Source of the DNA: an uncultured Muribaculum sp.
GTDB lineage: Bacteria > Bacteroidota > Bacteroidia > Bacteroidales > Muribaculaceae
Direction of reading: 5' to 3'
DNA: 10,638 bases
NCBI GenBank assembly: GCA_947573015.1
Contig: CANPDS010000053.1
Location: 1 to 10,638, forward strand
Position 1 is the first letter of the stretch. Every line of letters begins with the position of its first letter. A model generated the notes under the pieces. The model searched no databases. It saw nothing but the letters and a program-made list of their open reading frames with translations, and was not told the origin of the DNA. This document shows, piece after piece, positions 1 through 6,900 of the stretch. Both the position numbers and the translations under genes were made by a program.

Positions 1-72
1 GTGAGTTGGTCAAAATTAGATATAATCGGCGAATATCGCAACCCGAGGCAAGGAAAAAGTTGGCAAATGGGG

Positions 73-93
73 ATAGAATGCAATTCTATTTTT
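73..93 (+). terminator. Weak plus-strand terminator-like hairpin
   Basis: ATAGAA (73-78) and TTCTAT (84-89) form a 6-bp stem around the loop TGCAA, followed directly by a run of T ending at 93. It could end a plus-strand gene entering from the left edge. Two plus-strand frames are open from the window edge, with stops at 96-98 and 109-111, but neither reads as a recognisable protein. The stem is AT-rich, so this is a weak call. Confidence 0.3.
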
Positions 94-153
94 CCTAATC
101 ATGATTGCTGAGTATGTTTATGTGTATGTTTAATGGAATGCATCATTACTAAT

Positions 154-188
154 AAAAAAAGCGCGGGCACCGGTCAAGTGGTCCACGC
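154..188 (-). terminator. Rho-independent terminator of the NlpC/P60 gene
   Basis: On the minus strand, 188-183 pairs with 161-166 (six pairs, one a G-T wobble). After a small internal loop, 180-178 pairs with 168-170. The stem is followed by seven T (160-154). It starts 38 nt past the stop codon of the peptidase gene at 226, the expected place for its transcription end. Confidence 0.75.
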
Positions 189-225
189 GTCTGCATTATA
201 ATAATGATGTAGGTGAGTTCGCAAA

Positions 226-807
226 TTATCTTATTCTGCGCGCACCGATGTAACGGCGCGAATAGTAAGGCTCGGTGCTCTTTGACACAATCACCCCTTG
301 CGAGGTCGAAGAGTGGATGAAGCGGAATGTGCCGTCGGGGTTGACATCTGTCACCATACCCACATGGCCTACACGAGTCTTGCTGGCGGCACGGCCTCCG
401 AAAAACACAAGATCGCCGGGCTGAAGATCGCCGGTCTCTACCTTGTCGCCTTGTGTGTACTGTGCCGAACTGGAGGCCTTAAGGTCCATTCCGAACTGGC
501 GGAATACATAGCCTGTGAAACCTGAGCAATCGAAACCTTTAGGAGTCTTGCCTCCGCGACGGTAACGCAGACCGATATACTTGTTGGCAAATGATAGCAT
601 ATCCTCAATATATTCCGGAGCATCGTTTGCCGGCATATTGCCGATCGGCTGAATCTCCGGAAGCTCGGGCTTCCAAGTATTGATCGATGCTATATCTCCG
701 TTGATATGTGATCTATCGAGTGACTGACGCAATGGAGTAACCGCATCAGCGCATATCACGCCGATGAGCATTACTATTGCAGCAAATGTCACTCTTAGGA
801 AATTCAT
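226..807 (-). CDS. Secreted NlpC/P60 (C40) cell-wall peptidase
   Basis: Predicted peptidoglycan endopeptidase of 193 aa. The first ~22 residues form a signal peptide (hydrophobic stretch from about residue 9 to 20). Cys19 lacks a good lipobox, since Ile precedes it, so simple export to the periplasm is likelier than lipidation. After a ~45-residue linker the NlpC/P60 domain spans about residues 66-193. The catalytic Cys is Cys94 in the GFDCSGF motif, the catalytic His is His148 in RVGHVGM, and the third polar residue is His165 in FIHSS. All three are intact. Family knowledge: such enzymes usually cut the D-Glu to diamino-acid bond in stem peptides; the exact bond here is inference. No SH3 or other wall-binding domain is visible, making this a compact single-domain form. 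It is transcribed alone, with its own promoter (885-916) and terminator (154-188). Confidence 0.93.
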   Translation of the reverse strand: MNFLRVTFAAIVMLIGVICADAVTPLRQSLDRSHINGDIASINTWKPELPEIQPIGNMPANDAPEYIEDMLSFANKYIGLRYRRGGKTPKGFDCSGFTGYVFRQFGMDLKASSSAQYTQGDKVETGDLQPGDLVFFGGRAASKTRVGHVGMVTDVNPDGTFRFIHSSTSQGVIVSKSTEPYYSRRYIGARRIR

Positions 808-884
808 TTGTCGATTTTGGTATTAATGAGGTTAATGAGGCTTCCATTGCATGTGTCGCACTATGCCTCTTTTTCCATGCATTA

Positions 885-916
885 CAAAAATACCAAAAAT
901 CAGCCGTTTAGTCAAA
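885..916 (-). promoter_or_regulatory. Bacteroidetes-type promoter of the NlpC/P60 gene
   Basis: Read on the minus strand, TTTG (916-913) is followed after exactly 20 bp by TATTTTTG (892-885). This matches the known Bacteroidetes primary sigma consensus (-33 TTTG, -7 TAnnTTTG, spacing 19-21) without mismatch. Transcription would start near 880, giving a leader of roughly 70 nt before the start codon at 807. The remainder of the 808-1011 gap shows only short hairpins and no convincing terminator for the GH25 gene. Confidence 0.75.
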
Positions 917-1011
917 TCCGGCACGTATCATTTAAATAGTTTTAGCACGAAAGGGGTGCTGACACCTGTGATTTAACTAAATTTTAAGATTGTATTAACA
1001 TCGCCACATCT

Positions 1012-1770
1012 TTAGAAATTCACTGTCCGCAGCCATTGACGCCACTGCTCACGGGTACCGTTGAACGTATTCAGGTCAACCTCTGTGTCTGTCGCGCTAA
1101 CCCATCCCCAGTGGCTATATTGCCACAGCGACCACTCTGTATCAGCATCATCCGGCAGCGGTGGCTTTGTGAAGGAGCATATCCAGAGGGGATAGTCGGT
1201 AAACCGGTCGCGCACAAACCGCTCGTAGCCATCCTTGTTGGTATACAGCATCACTGCATGTCCGTTGCTCTCCAGATAATCGATCATAGCCTGTAGGTTT
1301 CCTATGATTGAGTCGGTAGGCATCTGCCGTGGATTTGTCCACTCTTCAAGATCAATTACAAGCGGTAGCTCCAACGTCTTGCCCTGAACGGAATTAAGCA
1401 GATTTATTCCCTGCATTTTACCATCCGTATTGAACTTGAAGAAATGATACGCCCCTACAGCTCCGATGCCGGCGTTGCGGGCCTCCTGATAATTATGTTG
1501 AAATTTAGGGTCCTTGAAAGTTGCCCCCTCGGTAGCTTTCAGAACTACAAAATCGACAGAGTCGGCAGCCAGTCTGCGGAAATCGATATCGCCATTATGG
1601 GCTGAGAGATCCAGACCGGTCACAGGATACTCATCACGGCTAAGTTCAAGGGGTGTGATTTCCCGGCGCACACGCGCCAGAAGTATCACCATGAGTATGG
1701 CAAGAAACGCGGCGATGATAATCACCGTGGTCACATTTATCCCAGAACTTTTTTTAGCACGTGCACACAT
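1012..1770 (-). CDS. Membrane-anchored GH25 muramidase (lysozyme)
   Basis: Glycoside hydrolase family 25 protein of 252 aa, predicted to cut the MurNAc-GlcNAc bond of peptidoglycan. A short basic N-terminus and one hydrophobic helix (about residues 13-32) look like a membrane anchor: no clear signal peptidase site follows, and the next residues are basic (RVRR). The GH25 barrel covers about 50-248. The usual acidic residues are visible: Asp54 in GLDLSAHNG, the Asp140-Leu-Glu142 pair in VIDLEEW, and Asp232 in VDLNTF. The aromatic patch LWQYSHWGWV (215-224) is typical of the family. It starts 14 bp after menA ends on the same strand, so it is probably translated from the menA message. There is no visible Shine-Dalgarno, as is usual in this phylum. 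GH25 enzymes occur both in phage lysis and in cell-wall remodelling; with no phage genes nearby, remodelling is the better guess. Confidence 0.9.
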   Translation of the reverse strand: MCARAKKSSGINVTTVIIIAAFLAILMVILLARVRREITPLELSRDEYPVTGLDLSAHNGDIDFRRLAADSVDFVVLKATEGATFKDPKFQHNYQEARNAGIGAVGAYHFFKFNTDGKMQGINLLNSVQGKTLELPLVIDLEEWTNPRQMPTDSIIGNLQAMIDYLESNGHAVMLYTNKDGYERFVRDRFTDYPLWICSFTKPPLPDDADTEWSLWQYSHWGWVSATDTEVDLNTFNGTREQWRQWLRTVNF

Positions 1771-1784
1771 TATTATTCATTTAT

Positions 1785-2645
1785 TCACTTGGCAATTACC
1801 GTTCCCAACCAAACGATCGATACCAGCAACATCAGCATTGCTGTCAGCCCGAGCATAGGGTTAAGGGCACGTCCGGTGCGTCTGCGCAACATGACACACA
1901 CCACAAGATGCAGCGCCAGATAGCCCAATGCAAGCCATTCGGCGATAGCCATCCACTCAAGCATCAGAACGGCTGCCAGCAGTCCGTTCTCCACATAAAG
2001 GGCATACGCTGATTTCCGTCCCAATATAACAGCAAGGGTGCGTTTGCCTACGGCTGCATCATCATCGGCATCGCGGTAATTGTTTACAAGAAGCACATTG
2101 GCTCCCATCAGTCCTATCGCAAGCGACACCATGGCTACCGGCCACTCAAAGGCGCCGGCCTGCACATAATAGGTGAGGTTGACAGGTACGATGCCGAAGA
2201 AAATGATCACCGCTACTTCTCCCAGGCCGTGGCGCGACAGCGGATAGGGCCCCGTGCTGTAGCTCAACGCGCCAATGGCTATCAGCACACCGGCGGCGAT
2301 CAGCCACCAACCTCCCCACCATACAAGCGACAGTCCGATGCAACATGCCACACCAAGTGTGACATATGTGGCCATCAGCATAGCCCGTGGGGAGATGTCA
2401 CCCTCAGTCACGCCACGTCGAGGCCCGTCACGGCCTACTCGGTCAAGTCCATCACGATAATCGTAATATTCATTGCCGAAATTGGATGCTATCTGTGCCA
2501 ATACAGCAAATACAAGACACAATATCGCAGGAGCCGCTACAAATGTTCCGTTCAAAATGTTAAATCCGATCGCCGTTATCACACCTGCCACTGATACCGG
2601 CAGTGTGCGCAGACGCATCGCTTCAATCCAAGCTTTTACGGCCAT
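1785..2645 (-). CDS. menA: 1,4-dihydroxy-2-naphthoate polyprenyltransferase (MenA)
   Basis: Integral membrane prenyltransferase of the UbiA superfamily, 286 aa. It joins a polyprenyl chain to 1,4-dihydroxy-2-naphthoate to give demethylmenaquinone, a late step of menaquinone synthesis in the inner membrane. The first aspartate-rich motif is at 58-68 (Asn58, Glu59, Asp62, Asp68) and is followed by the MenA-like DGPRRGVTEGDIS segment (73-85). The second motif is at 188-201 (NNYRDADDD with Asp192 and Asp194-196, then GKRTL). Both would bind Mg-diphosphate. Around eight or nine hydrophobic helices are apparent, as expected. The motif wording and the length match MenA better than UbiA or chlorophyll-type relatives. 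It lies 47 bp after the ATPase-DUF4435 gene and 14 bp before the GH25 gene. No other men genes are nearby, so the pathway is split across the genome. Confidence 0.93.
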   Translation of the reverse strand: MAVKAWIEAMRLRTLPVSVAGVITAIGFNILNGTFVAAPAILCLVFAVLAQIASNFGNEYYDYRDGLDRVGRDGPRRGVTEGDISPRAMLMATYVTLGVACCIGLSLVWWGGWWLIAAGVLIAIGALSYSTGPYPLSRHGLGEVAVIIFFGIVPVNLTYYVQAGAFEWPVAMVSLAIGLMGANVLLVNNYRDADDDAAVGKRTLAVILGRKSAYALYVENGLLAAVLMLEWMAIAEWLALGYLALHLVVCVMLRRRTGRALNPMLGLTAMLMLLVSIVWLGTVIAK

Positions 2646-2692
2646 ATCTTCAATTATGATTCATCGTTATTAAGAAATAGTACGTGCGCGAG

Positions 2693-4300
2693 TCAGTCCA
2701 TTTCAGAGATGTCAACACCCTCTACTTTTGCCGGAGCATCCTCTTCGTTGATTCCGAAACAGCGGATCACAGCCCGGCGTATGCGATCGGCTTCAGGACT
2801 GTCATGGCTAAGAATATCTATTATAGAAGCCACATAGGCATCATTGTTGCGTAGTCCGCACATAGTGGCGACATTGCTCTGCGGTACCATTGACTTCTGA
2901 TTGTACACGCGAAGCACCGACTGGTAGTCGCCACTATCGGCATATCCCCGAAAATCGCGCACAAGCTGATTGTACGTGTCGCGCGGACGGAGTGTCTGCA
3001 CAAGGTCACGCATATGCTCTTCCAGTCGGTCAATATTCGGGAAACGCCCGTCAATGCGGTATTCCACCATTCGCTTCACCCTGTGCCGGGTATGCATAAG
3101 GGCCTGCTGTTTCAGCTCACCACGGAACATATTGATCACAGCTTTGCGCACGCGTTCGAACACCCGGTGCTCATTGCGTCCGTGATACGTCGCCACCGCC
3201 CTGACAACCTCCTCAAGCATAAGGATATTCTCTATTTCGGCTACATCGGGAACGAAAATACCTTTCTTACGCAGATAGCCTACTTCATGGGTGTCACGGC
3301 GGTCACGGTCAACGATTCCATGGCTGTCAAGATGATGGAACGCGTTCAGATCATTGAATGTACGCGTGGCTTCTATTACCTTGTTGCAGCTACCGAGCGG
3401 ACGCACCGTGTAATTGGTAAATATCAAAGGGTAAAGTTTGCCGTCGATACTGTGTGTGCCGTCACCTTCGATAAACAGCACCGGCTTGCGTGCACCGACA
3501 ATCGTGGTATATACCTCATCTGACAATGGCGTGCCGGCAGGAAGCACAGCATAATCCCAACTCTGGGCCTCTGCATCATAGCCACGCACCCACACTACCG
3601 TGGGGTGCATGCGCGACGCCACAAAATCCAGATCGTGTGTAGTGTAGACCCATGTGCAGTCAGGCCGCATAGCCTCCACCCGATCCCATATCATACCCAT
3701 GATCGACGGATGCAGGAACATCCCCGGACTATCCACGGCAACAATAGCTCCCGCCGGTGCGAGCACTGCCGCTCCGAATATATATAGTACCGCTTTCTCT
3801 CCATCCGATAGCCGCATCTGTGAATATGTATTCTCATCTGTGCTTCGGCTGAATATCAGACGGCCGCTTTCACGCAATATCCGGCTCTCGGGGAACACAT
3901 CTTGCCAAGCCTTTATCACACGGTCAAGACAAGTCTCCTCAAGCACCTCACTATCGCCCGCATGTTTGTGTCTGAGCAATGCCAGAACTTCATCAAGCAG
4001 AAGCAGAGCCATCACACGCTCAAACTGCGTATGATGGTCGCCACGCATGAAGGGTGAACGGTCGGCTGCTTCAACGTAAAGTTCATCAATTGAGCCGGGG
4101 AGACGGTCGGGTTGCGTGCTTCCGTAGATCGCCGTGAGCGACGACATCCGGAACACAGGCACATCGCCGGCATCAGCCACAAGCCGTTCGGTAAACCGGC
4201 TCTTGCCCGAGCCGTTGGCCCCTATGATCATCACATTGCTGACATTCCCTTCAAGAATGTCGCGCGTGCCGTCAAGCTGAGGTGGAAGCGTGATTTTCAT
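2693..4300 (-). CDS. ATPase fused to DUF4435 (TOPRIM-like) domain
   Basis: A 535-aa two-part protein. Residues 1-265 form an ABC/SMC-like ATPase: Walker A G27-ANGSGK-S34, signature-like LSDGE (164-168), Walker B ending VAVD190 and followed by Ser-Pro-Gly then LHP (196-198), and switch His222 in TTHDLDF. Residues ~270-370 match DUF4435, a TOPRIM-like fold: Glu278 (LFIEGDG), Asp331 and Asp333 (VDRDRR), and Glu355/Glu357 (EIENIL) are the candidate metal ligands. The rest (~370-535) looks helical and basic. Family knowledge: ATPase plus TOPRIM pairs are found in OLD nucleases and in the PARIS anti-phage system, whose AriB carries DUF4435 and which can occur as one fused chain. Whether this protein is a defence effector or has a cellular role is unknown. 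The Walker B glutamate normally found after Asp190 is Ser191. It heads the operon with menA and the GH25 gene. No signal peptide is present, so it is cytoplasmic. Confidence 0.85.
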   Translation of the reverse strand: MKITLPPQLDGTRDILEGNVSNVMIIGANGSGKSRFTERLVADAGDVPVFRMSSLTAIYGSTQPDRLPGSIDELYVEAADRSPFMRGDHHTQFERVMALLLLDEVLALLRHKHAGDSEVLEETCLDRVIKAWQDVFPESRILRESGRLIFSRSTDENTYSQMRLSDGEKAVLYIFGAAVLAPAGAIVAVDSPGMFLHPSIMGMIWDRVEAMRPDCTWVYTTHDLDFVASRMHPTVVWVRGYDAEAQSWDYAVLPAGTPLSDEVYTTIVGARKPVLFIEGDGTHSIDGKLYPLIFTNYTVRPLGSCNKVIEATRTFNDLNAFHHLDSHGIVDRDRRDTHEVGYLRKKGIFVPDVAEIENILMLEEVVRAVATYHGRNEHRVFERVRKAVINMFRGELKQQALMHTRHRVKRMVEYRIDGRFPNIDRLEEHMRDLVQTLRPRDTYNQLVRDFRGYADSGDYQSVLRVYNQKSMVPQSNVATMCGLRNNDAYVASIIDILSHDSPEADRIRRAVIRCFGINEEDAPAKVEGVDISEMD

Positions 4301-4333
4301 ATCATATGTATATTCAATGATTGTTTCAATCAG

Positions 4334-4365
4334 TAAAGTTAATAATTTATTCCGATTCAGTTCAA
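4334..4365 (-). promoter_or_regulatory. Putative promoter of the ATPase-menA-GH25 operon
   Basis: On the minus strand, TTG (4365-4363) is followed after 21 bp by TAACTTTA (4341-4334), one mismatch from the Bacteroidetes -7 consensus TAnnTTTG. The predicted transcript would begin roughly 27 nt before the ATPase start codon at 4300. Because the two downstream genes follow closely, this may drive all three. The -33 part is only TTG with C in front, so the call is moderate. Confidence 0.4.
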
Positions 4366-4401
4366 GCCATTTTGTTTAGCAGTGGCATATAATTGTTTAA
4401 C

Positions 4402-4417
4402 TATGTTTTCTAACATA
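4402..4417. promoter_or_regulatory. Inverted repeat, candidate operator in divergent region
   Basis: TATGTT (4402-4407), a 4-bp spacer and AACATA (4412-4417) make a perfect 6-bp dyad. It sits between the ATPase operon (start 4300) and fusA2 (start 4543). The size and two-fold symmetry fit a dimeric helix-turn-helix regulator such as the CRP/FNR family. In Bacteroides thetaiotaomicron the fusA2 gene is activated by the CRP-like regulator Cur; that this repeat is a Cur site is inference. A TAATTTGC box at 4451-4458 could be a weak -7 element for fusA2, but no -33 element is correctly spaced, which would suit an activator-dependent promoter. Confidence 0.4.
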
Positions 4418-4542
4418 CGTCCGAAATGCCGATTTCTCGTTTTTTTTAAGTAATTTGCAAAACGTTGTTACCGACACACGTCTTCCCGCAGATCGAGCTG
4501 CTGGTTGTATTCTATGTCTAACCCCCATAAACTTCTAATAAC

Positions 4543-6699
4543 ATGAAGGTTTACAAGACAAGCGAAATCAAAAATATAGCCTTGCTTGGTAGCAAAGGCT
4601 CGGGTAAAACCACACTCGCCGAAGCAATGCTTTACGAGTGTGGAGTTATAAAACGTCGCGGCACTGTCGAAGGTGGAAACACCGTCAGCGACTATTTCCC
4701 GGTGGAGAAAGAGTATGGCTACTCGGTATTCTCTACCATTTTTTACGCCGAATTTCTCGGCAAGAAACTCAACGTGATCGATTGTCCGGGAGCTGACGAC
4801 TTTGTCGGCAACGCCATCACCGCCCTCAACGTCACTGATACCGGCGTGATCCTTATCGATGCACAATATGGCGTGGAGGTGGGCACTCAGAATATCTTCC
4901 GTACCACTGTCAGTCTGCACAAACCTGTGATTTTCGCTCTCAACCAGCTCGACGGCGAGAAAGCTGACTACGAGAATGTCATTGAACAGATGACCGAGAT
5001 TTTTGGTCCGAAAGTCACACCAATACAATATCCTATAAACGTCGGCGCAGGCTTCAATGCCATGATCGATGTTCTGCTCATGAAAAAATACTCATGGGGC
5101 CCCGATGGTGGAGTACCGACCATTGAGGAAATACCCGCCGAAGAGCACGACCGTGCTCAGGAGCTCCATCAGAAACTCGTCGAGGCCGCAGCCGAAAACG
5201 ACGAGACATTAATGGAAAAATTCTTCGACCAGGGCCACCTTACTGAGGATGAGATGCGCGAAGGCATCCGCAAAGGTCTTGTCGATCGATCGATATTCCC
5301 CGTATTCTGCGTAAGCGCACTGAAGGACATGGGCGTACGCCGTATGATGGAGTTCCTTGGCAATGTTGTGCCATTCGTTGAGGATATGCCAGCACCGGTC
5401 GACACCGAAGGAGAGGAGGTAAAGCCTGCATCAGACGGTCCGCTGTCGTTGTTCATGTTCAAGACCACTATCGAGCCACATATCGGTGAGGTTAGCTACT
5501 TTAAGGTTATGAGCGGAACGCTCACCCCCGGTGTCGATCTCAACAATGTCGACCGCGGATCAAAGGAGAGAGTAGCCCAGATATTCTGCGTATGCGGACA
5601 GATTAAGACTCCGGTCGACAAGCTATGCGCAGGCGACATTGGCGCAACTGTGAAACTGAAAGATGCACGAACCGGCAACACGCTCGATGAAAAGGGGTGT
5701 GAATACCGTTTCGACTTCATAAAATATCCGGCTCCAAAATATCAGCGTGCGGTGCGCCCTGTCACCGAAGCCGATGCGGAGAAACTATCAGAGATTCTCA
5801 CCCGCATGCATGAGGAAGACCCGACATGGGTAGTGGAGCAATCAAAGGAACTTAAACAGACTATCCTGTCAGGACAGGGCGAATTCCATCTTCGTACCCT
5901 CAAATGGCGTGTGGAGAACAACGACAAGCTCCCGATTGTATTCGATGAGCCACGTATACCATACCGTGAGACAATAACCAAAGCCGCACGTGCCGACTAT
6001 CGCCACAAAAAGCAATCGGGTGGCGCCGGACAGTTTGGCGAAGTGCATATTGTCATCGAGCCATACACTGAGGGAATGCCTGCCCCTGACACATATAAGT
6101 TTGGCAATCAGGAATTCAAGATGAACGTGCGCGACACACAGGAGATACCTCTCGAATGGGGTGGCAAACTCGTGGTGTGCAACTGTATCGTAGGCGGTGC
6201 TATTGATGCACGCTTCATTCCCGCCATCGTCAAGGGGCTTATGGACCGCATGGAGCAAGGCCCCCTCACCGGTAGTTATGCTCGCGATGTACGCGTATGT
6301 ATCTACGACGGCAAGATGCATCCAGTGGATTCTAACGAGATCTCATTCCGTCTCGCCGGCCGAAACGCATTCTCTGAAGCATTCCGCAACGCAAATCCGA
6401 AGATTCTTGAGCCTGTATACGATGTCGATGTATTCGTTCCTGCCGATGTCATGGGCGATGTGATGAGCGACCTTCAGGGACGTCGCGCTATAATCATGGG
6501 TATGTCGAGCGAAAACGGATTCGAAAAGATCTCGGCACGTGTGCCACTGAAAGAGATGTCATCTTATTCGACAGCACTCAGCTCAATCACAGGCGGTCGC
6601 TCCTCATTCTCTATGAAGTTCAGTTCTTACGAACTTGTACCGACCGATGTTCAGGAAAAGCTGCTTAAAGCATACGCTGACTCCCAGACCGAAGAATAG
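4543..6699 (+). CDS. fusA2: Elongation factor G paralog EF-G2
   Basis: EF-G-like translocase of 718 aa with the full domain set: G domain (1-~280), domain II (~300-390), III (~400-475), IV (~480-600) and V (~610-700). The GTPase motifs are unusual. The P-loop GSKGSGKTT (16-24) is intact, but switch I has EYGYS (57-61) where EF-G has an RGIT-type motif. Switch II is DCPGAD (80-85), with Ala84 in place of the catalytic His of DTPGHVD, and the guanine motif is NQLD (134-137) rather than NKMD. Domain IV still has the tip loop KMHPVDSNE (591-599) with His593, the part that enters the ribosomal decoding site. These traits match EF-G2 of Bacteroides thetaiotaomicron, reported to promote translocation without GTP hydrolysis and to be induced by Cur during carbon starvation. 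The gene is monocistronic, has no visible Shine-Dalgarno, and is followed by a strong hairpin at 6727-6755. Confidence 0.92.
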   Translation: MKVYKTSEIKNIALLGSKGSGKTTLAEAMLYECGVIKRRGTVEGGNTVSDYFPVEKEYGYSVFSTIFYAEFLGKKLNVIDCPGADDFVGNAITALNVTDTGVILIDAQYGVEVGTQNIFRTTVSLHKPVIFALNQLDGEKADYENVIEQMTEIFGPKVTPIQYPINVGAGFNAMIDVLLMKKYSWGPDGGVPTIEEIPAEEHDRAQELHQKLVEAAAENDETLMEKFFDQGHLTEDEMREGIRKGLVDRSIFPVFCVSALKDMGVRRMMEFLGNVVPFVEDMPAPVDTEGEEVKPASDGPLSLFMFKTTIEPHIGEVSYFKVMSGTLTPGVDLNNVDRGSKERVAQIFCVCGQIKTPVDKLCAGDIGATVKLKDARTGNTLDEKGCEYRFDFIKYPAPKYQRAVRPVTEADAEKLSEILTRMHEEDPTWVVEQSKELKQTILSGQGEFHLRTLKWRVENNDKLPIVFDEPRIPYRETITKAARADYRHKKQSGGAGQFGEVHIVIEPYTEGMPAPDTYKFGNQEFKMNVRDTQEIPLEWGGKLVVCNCIVGGAIDARFIPAIVKGLMDRMEQGPLTGSYARDVRVCIYDGKMHPVDSNEISFRLAGRNAFSEAFRNANPKILEPVYDVDVFVPADVMGDVMSDLQGRRAIIMGMSSENGFEKISARVPLKEMSSYSTALSSITGGRSSFSMKFSSYELVPTDVQEKLLKAYADSQTEE

Positions 6700-6726
6700 T
6701 CATCTTACTACCACACCCACACCCTC

Positions 6727-6755
6727 CCGGCGCACCTTCATTTAAGGTGCGCCGG
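6727..6755 (+). terminator. Terminator of fusA2
   Basis: A perfect 12-bp GC-rich stem (6727-6738 with 6744-6755) closes a CATTT loop, 27 nt after the fusA2 stop codon. The 3' flank CTTCTATATGTT is only moderately T-rich, but the stem is strong. Confidence 0.75.
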
Positions 6756-6787
6756 CTTCTATATGTTCACCTATTTTAATGGTCATG

Positions 6788-6807
6788 GCATCTATGTCGA
6801 TAGATGC
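6788..6807. repeat. Perfect 8-bp inverted repeat with tetraloop
   Basis: GCATCTAT (6788-6795), loop GTCG and ATAGATGC (6800-6807) pair without mismatch. There is no T-tract on the plus strand (ATTTC follows), so it is a stem-loop or a protein site rather than a clear terminator. Confidence 0.55.
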
Positions 6808-6835
6808 ATTTCAATCTTCCGATATCCACAAAATA

Positions 6836-6900
6836 AAAACGGTTTTCCGTTGCCTCCCCCGTGGCAAACCGTGGGCGAAGGGTAACTTGAAAACCGTTTT
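6836..6900 (-). terminator. Compound hairpin, probable porU terminator
   Basis: Arms of 12 bp, AAAACGGTTTTC (6836-6847) and GAAAACCGTTTT (6889-6900), pair perfectly around a 41-nt GC-rich interior. The interior holds a second 5-bp stem, TTGCC (6850-6854) with GGCAA (6863-6867). Read on the minus strand the structure is followed by TATTTTG, giving a T-rich tail with the arm's own Ts, so it can end porU transcripts. The long structured interior is more than a plain terminator needs. Confidence 0.55.

Noticed and set aside
1..111. Two plus-strand frames open from the left edge (stops at 96-98 and 109-111)
   Set aside because: Both are about 30 residues long and overlap each other; neither resembles a known C-terminus, so no gene is called.
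270..790. NlpC/P60 protein as a lipoprotein
   Set aside because: Cys19 is preceded by Val-Ile, which does not fit a lipobox (small residue needed before Cys).
944..966. Overlapping short hairpins (AGCAC/GTGCT and GGTG/CACC) downstream of the GH25 gene
   Set aside because: The stems are only 4-5 bp, mutually exclusive and lack a T-tract on the minus strand, so I do not call a terminator or attenuator.
3014..3523. 169-codon plus-strand open frame inside the ATPase-DUF4435 gene
   Set aside because: It is antisense to conserved DUF4435 motifs, and its composition looks like a frame shadow.
4370..4395. TTTTG and TATAATTG as a possible fusA2 promoter
   Set aside because: The spacing is 13 bp, far from the 19-21 bp expected for Bacteroidetes promoters.
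4468..5028. 186-codon minus-strand open frame overlapping the start of fusA2
   Set aside because: It lies opposite the strongly supported EF-G2 G domain, lacks a recognisable protein pattern and would end inside the fusA2 leader.
5869..6321. 150-codon minus-strand open frame
   Set aside because: It is fully antisense to domains III-IV of EF-G2 and has no independent support.
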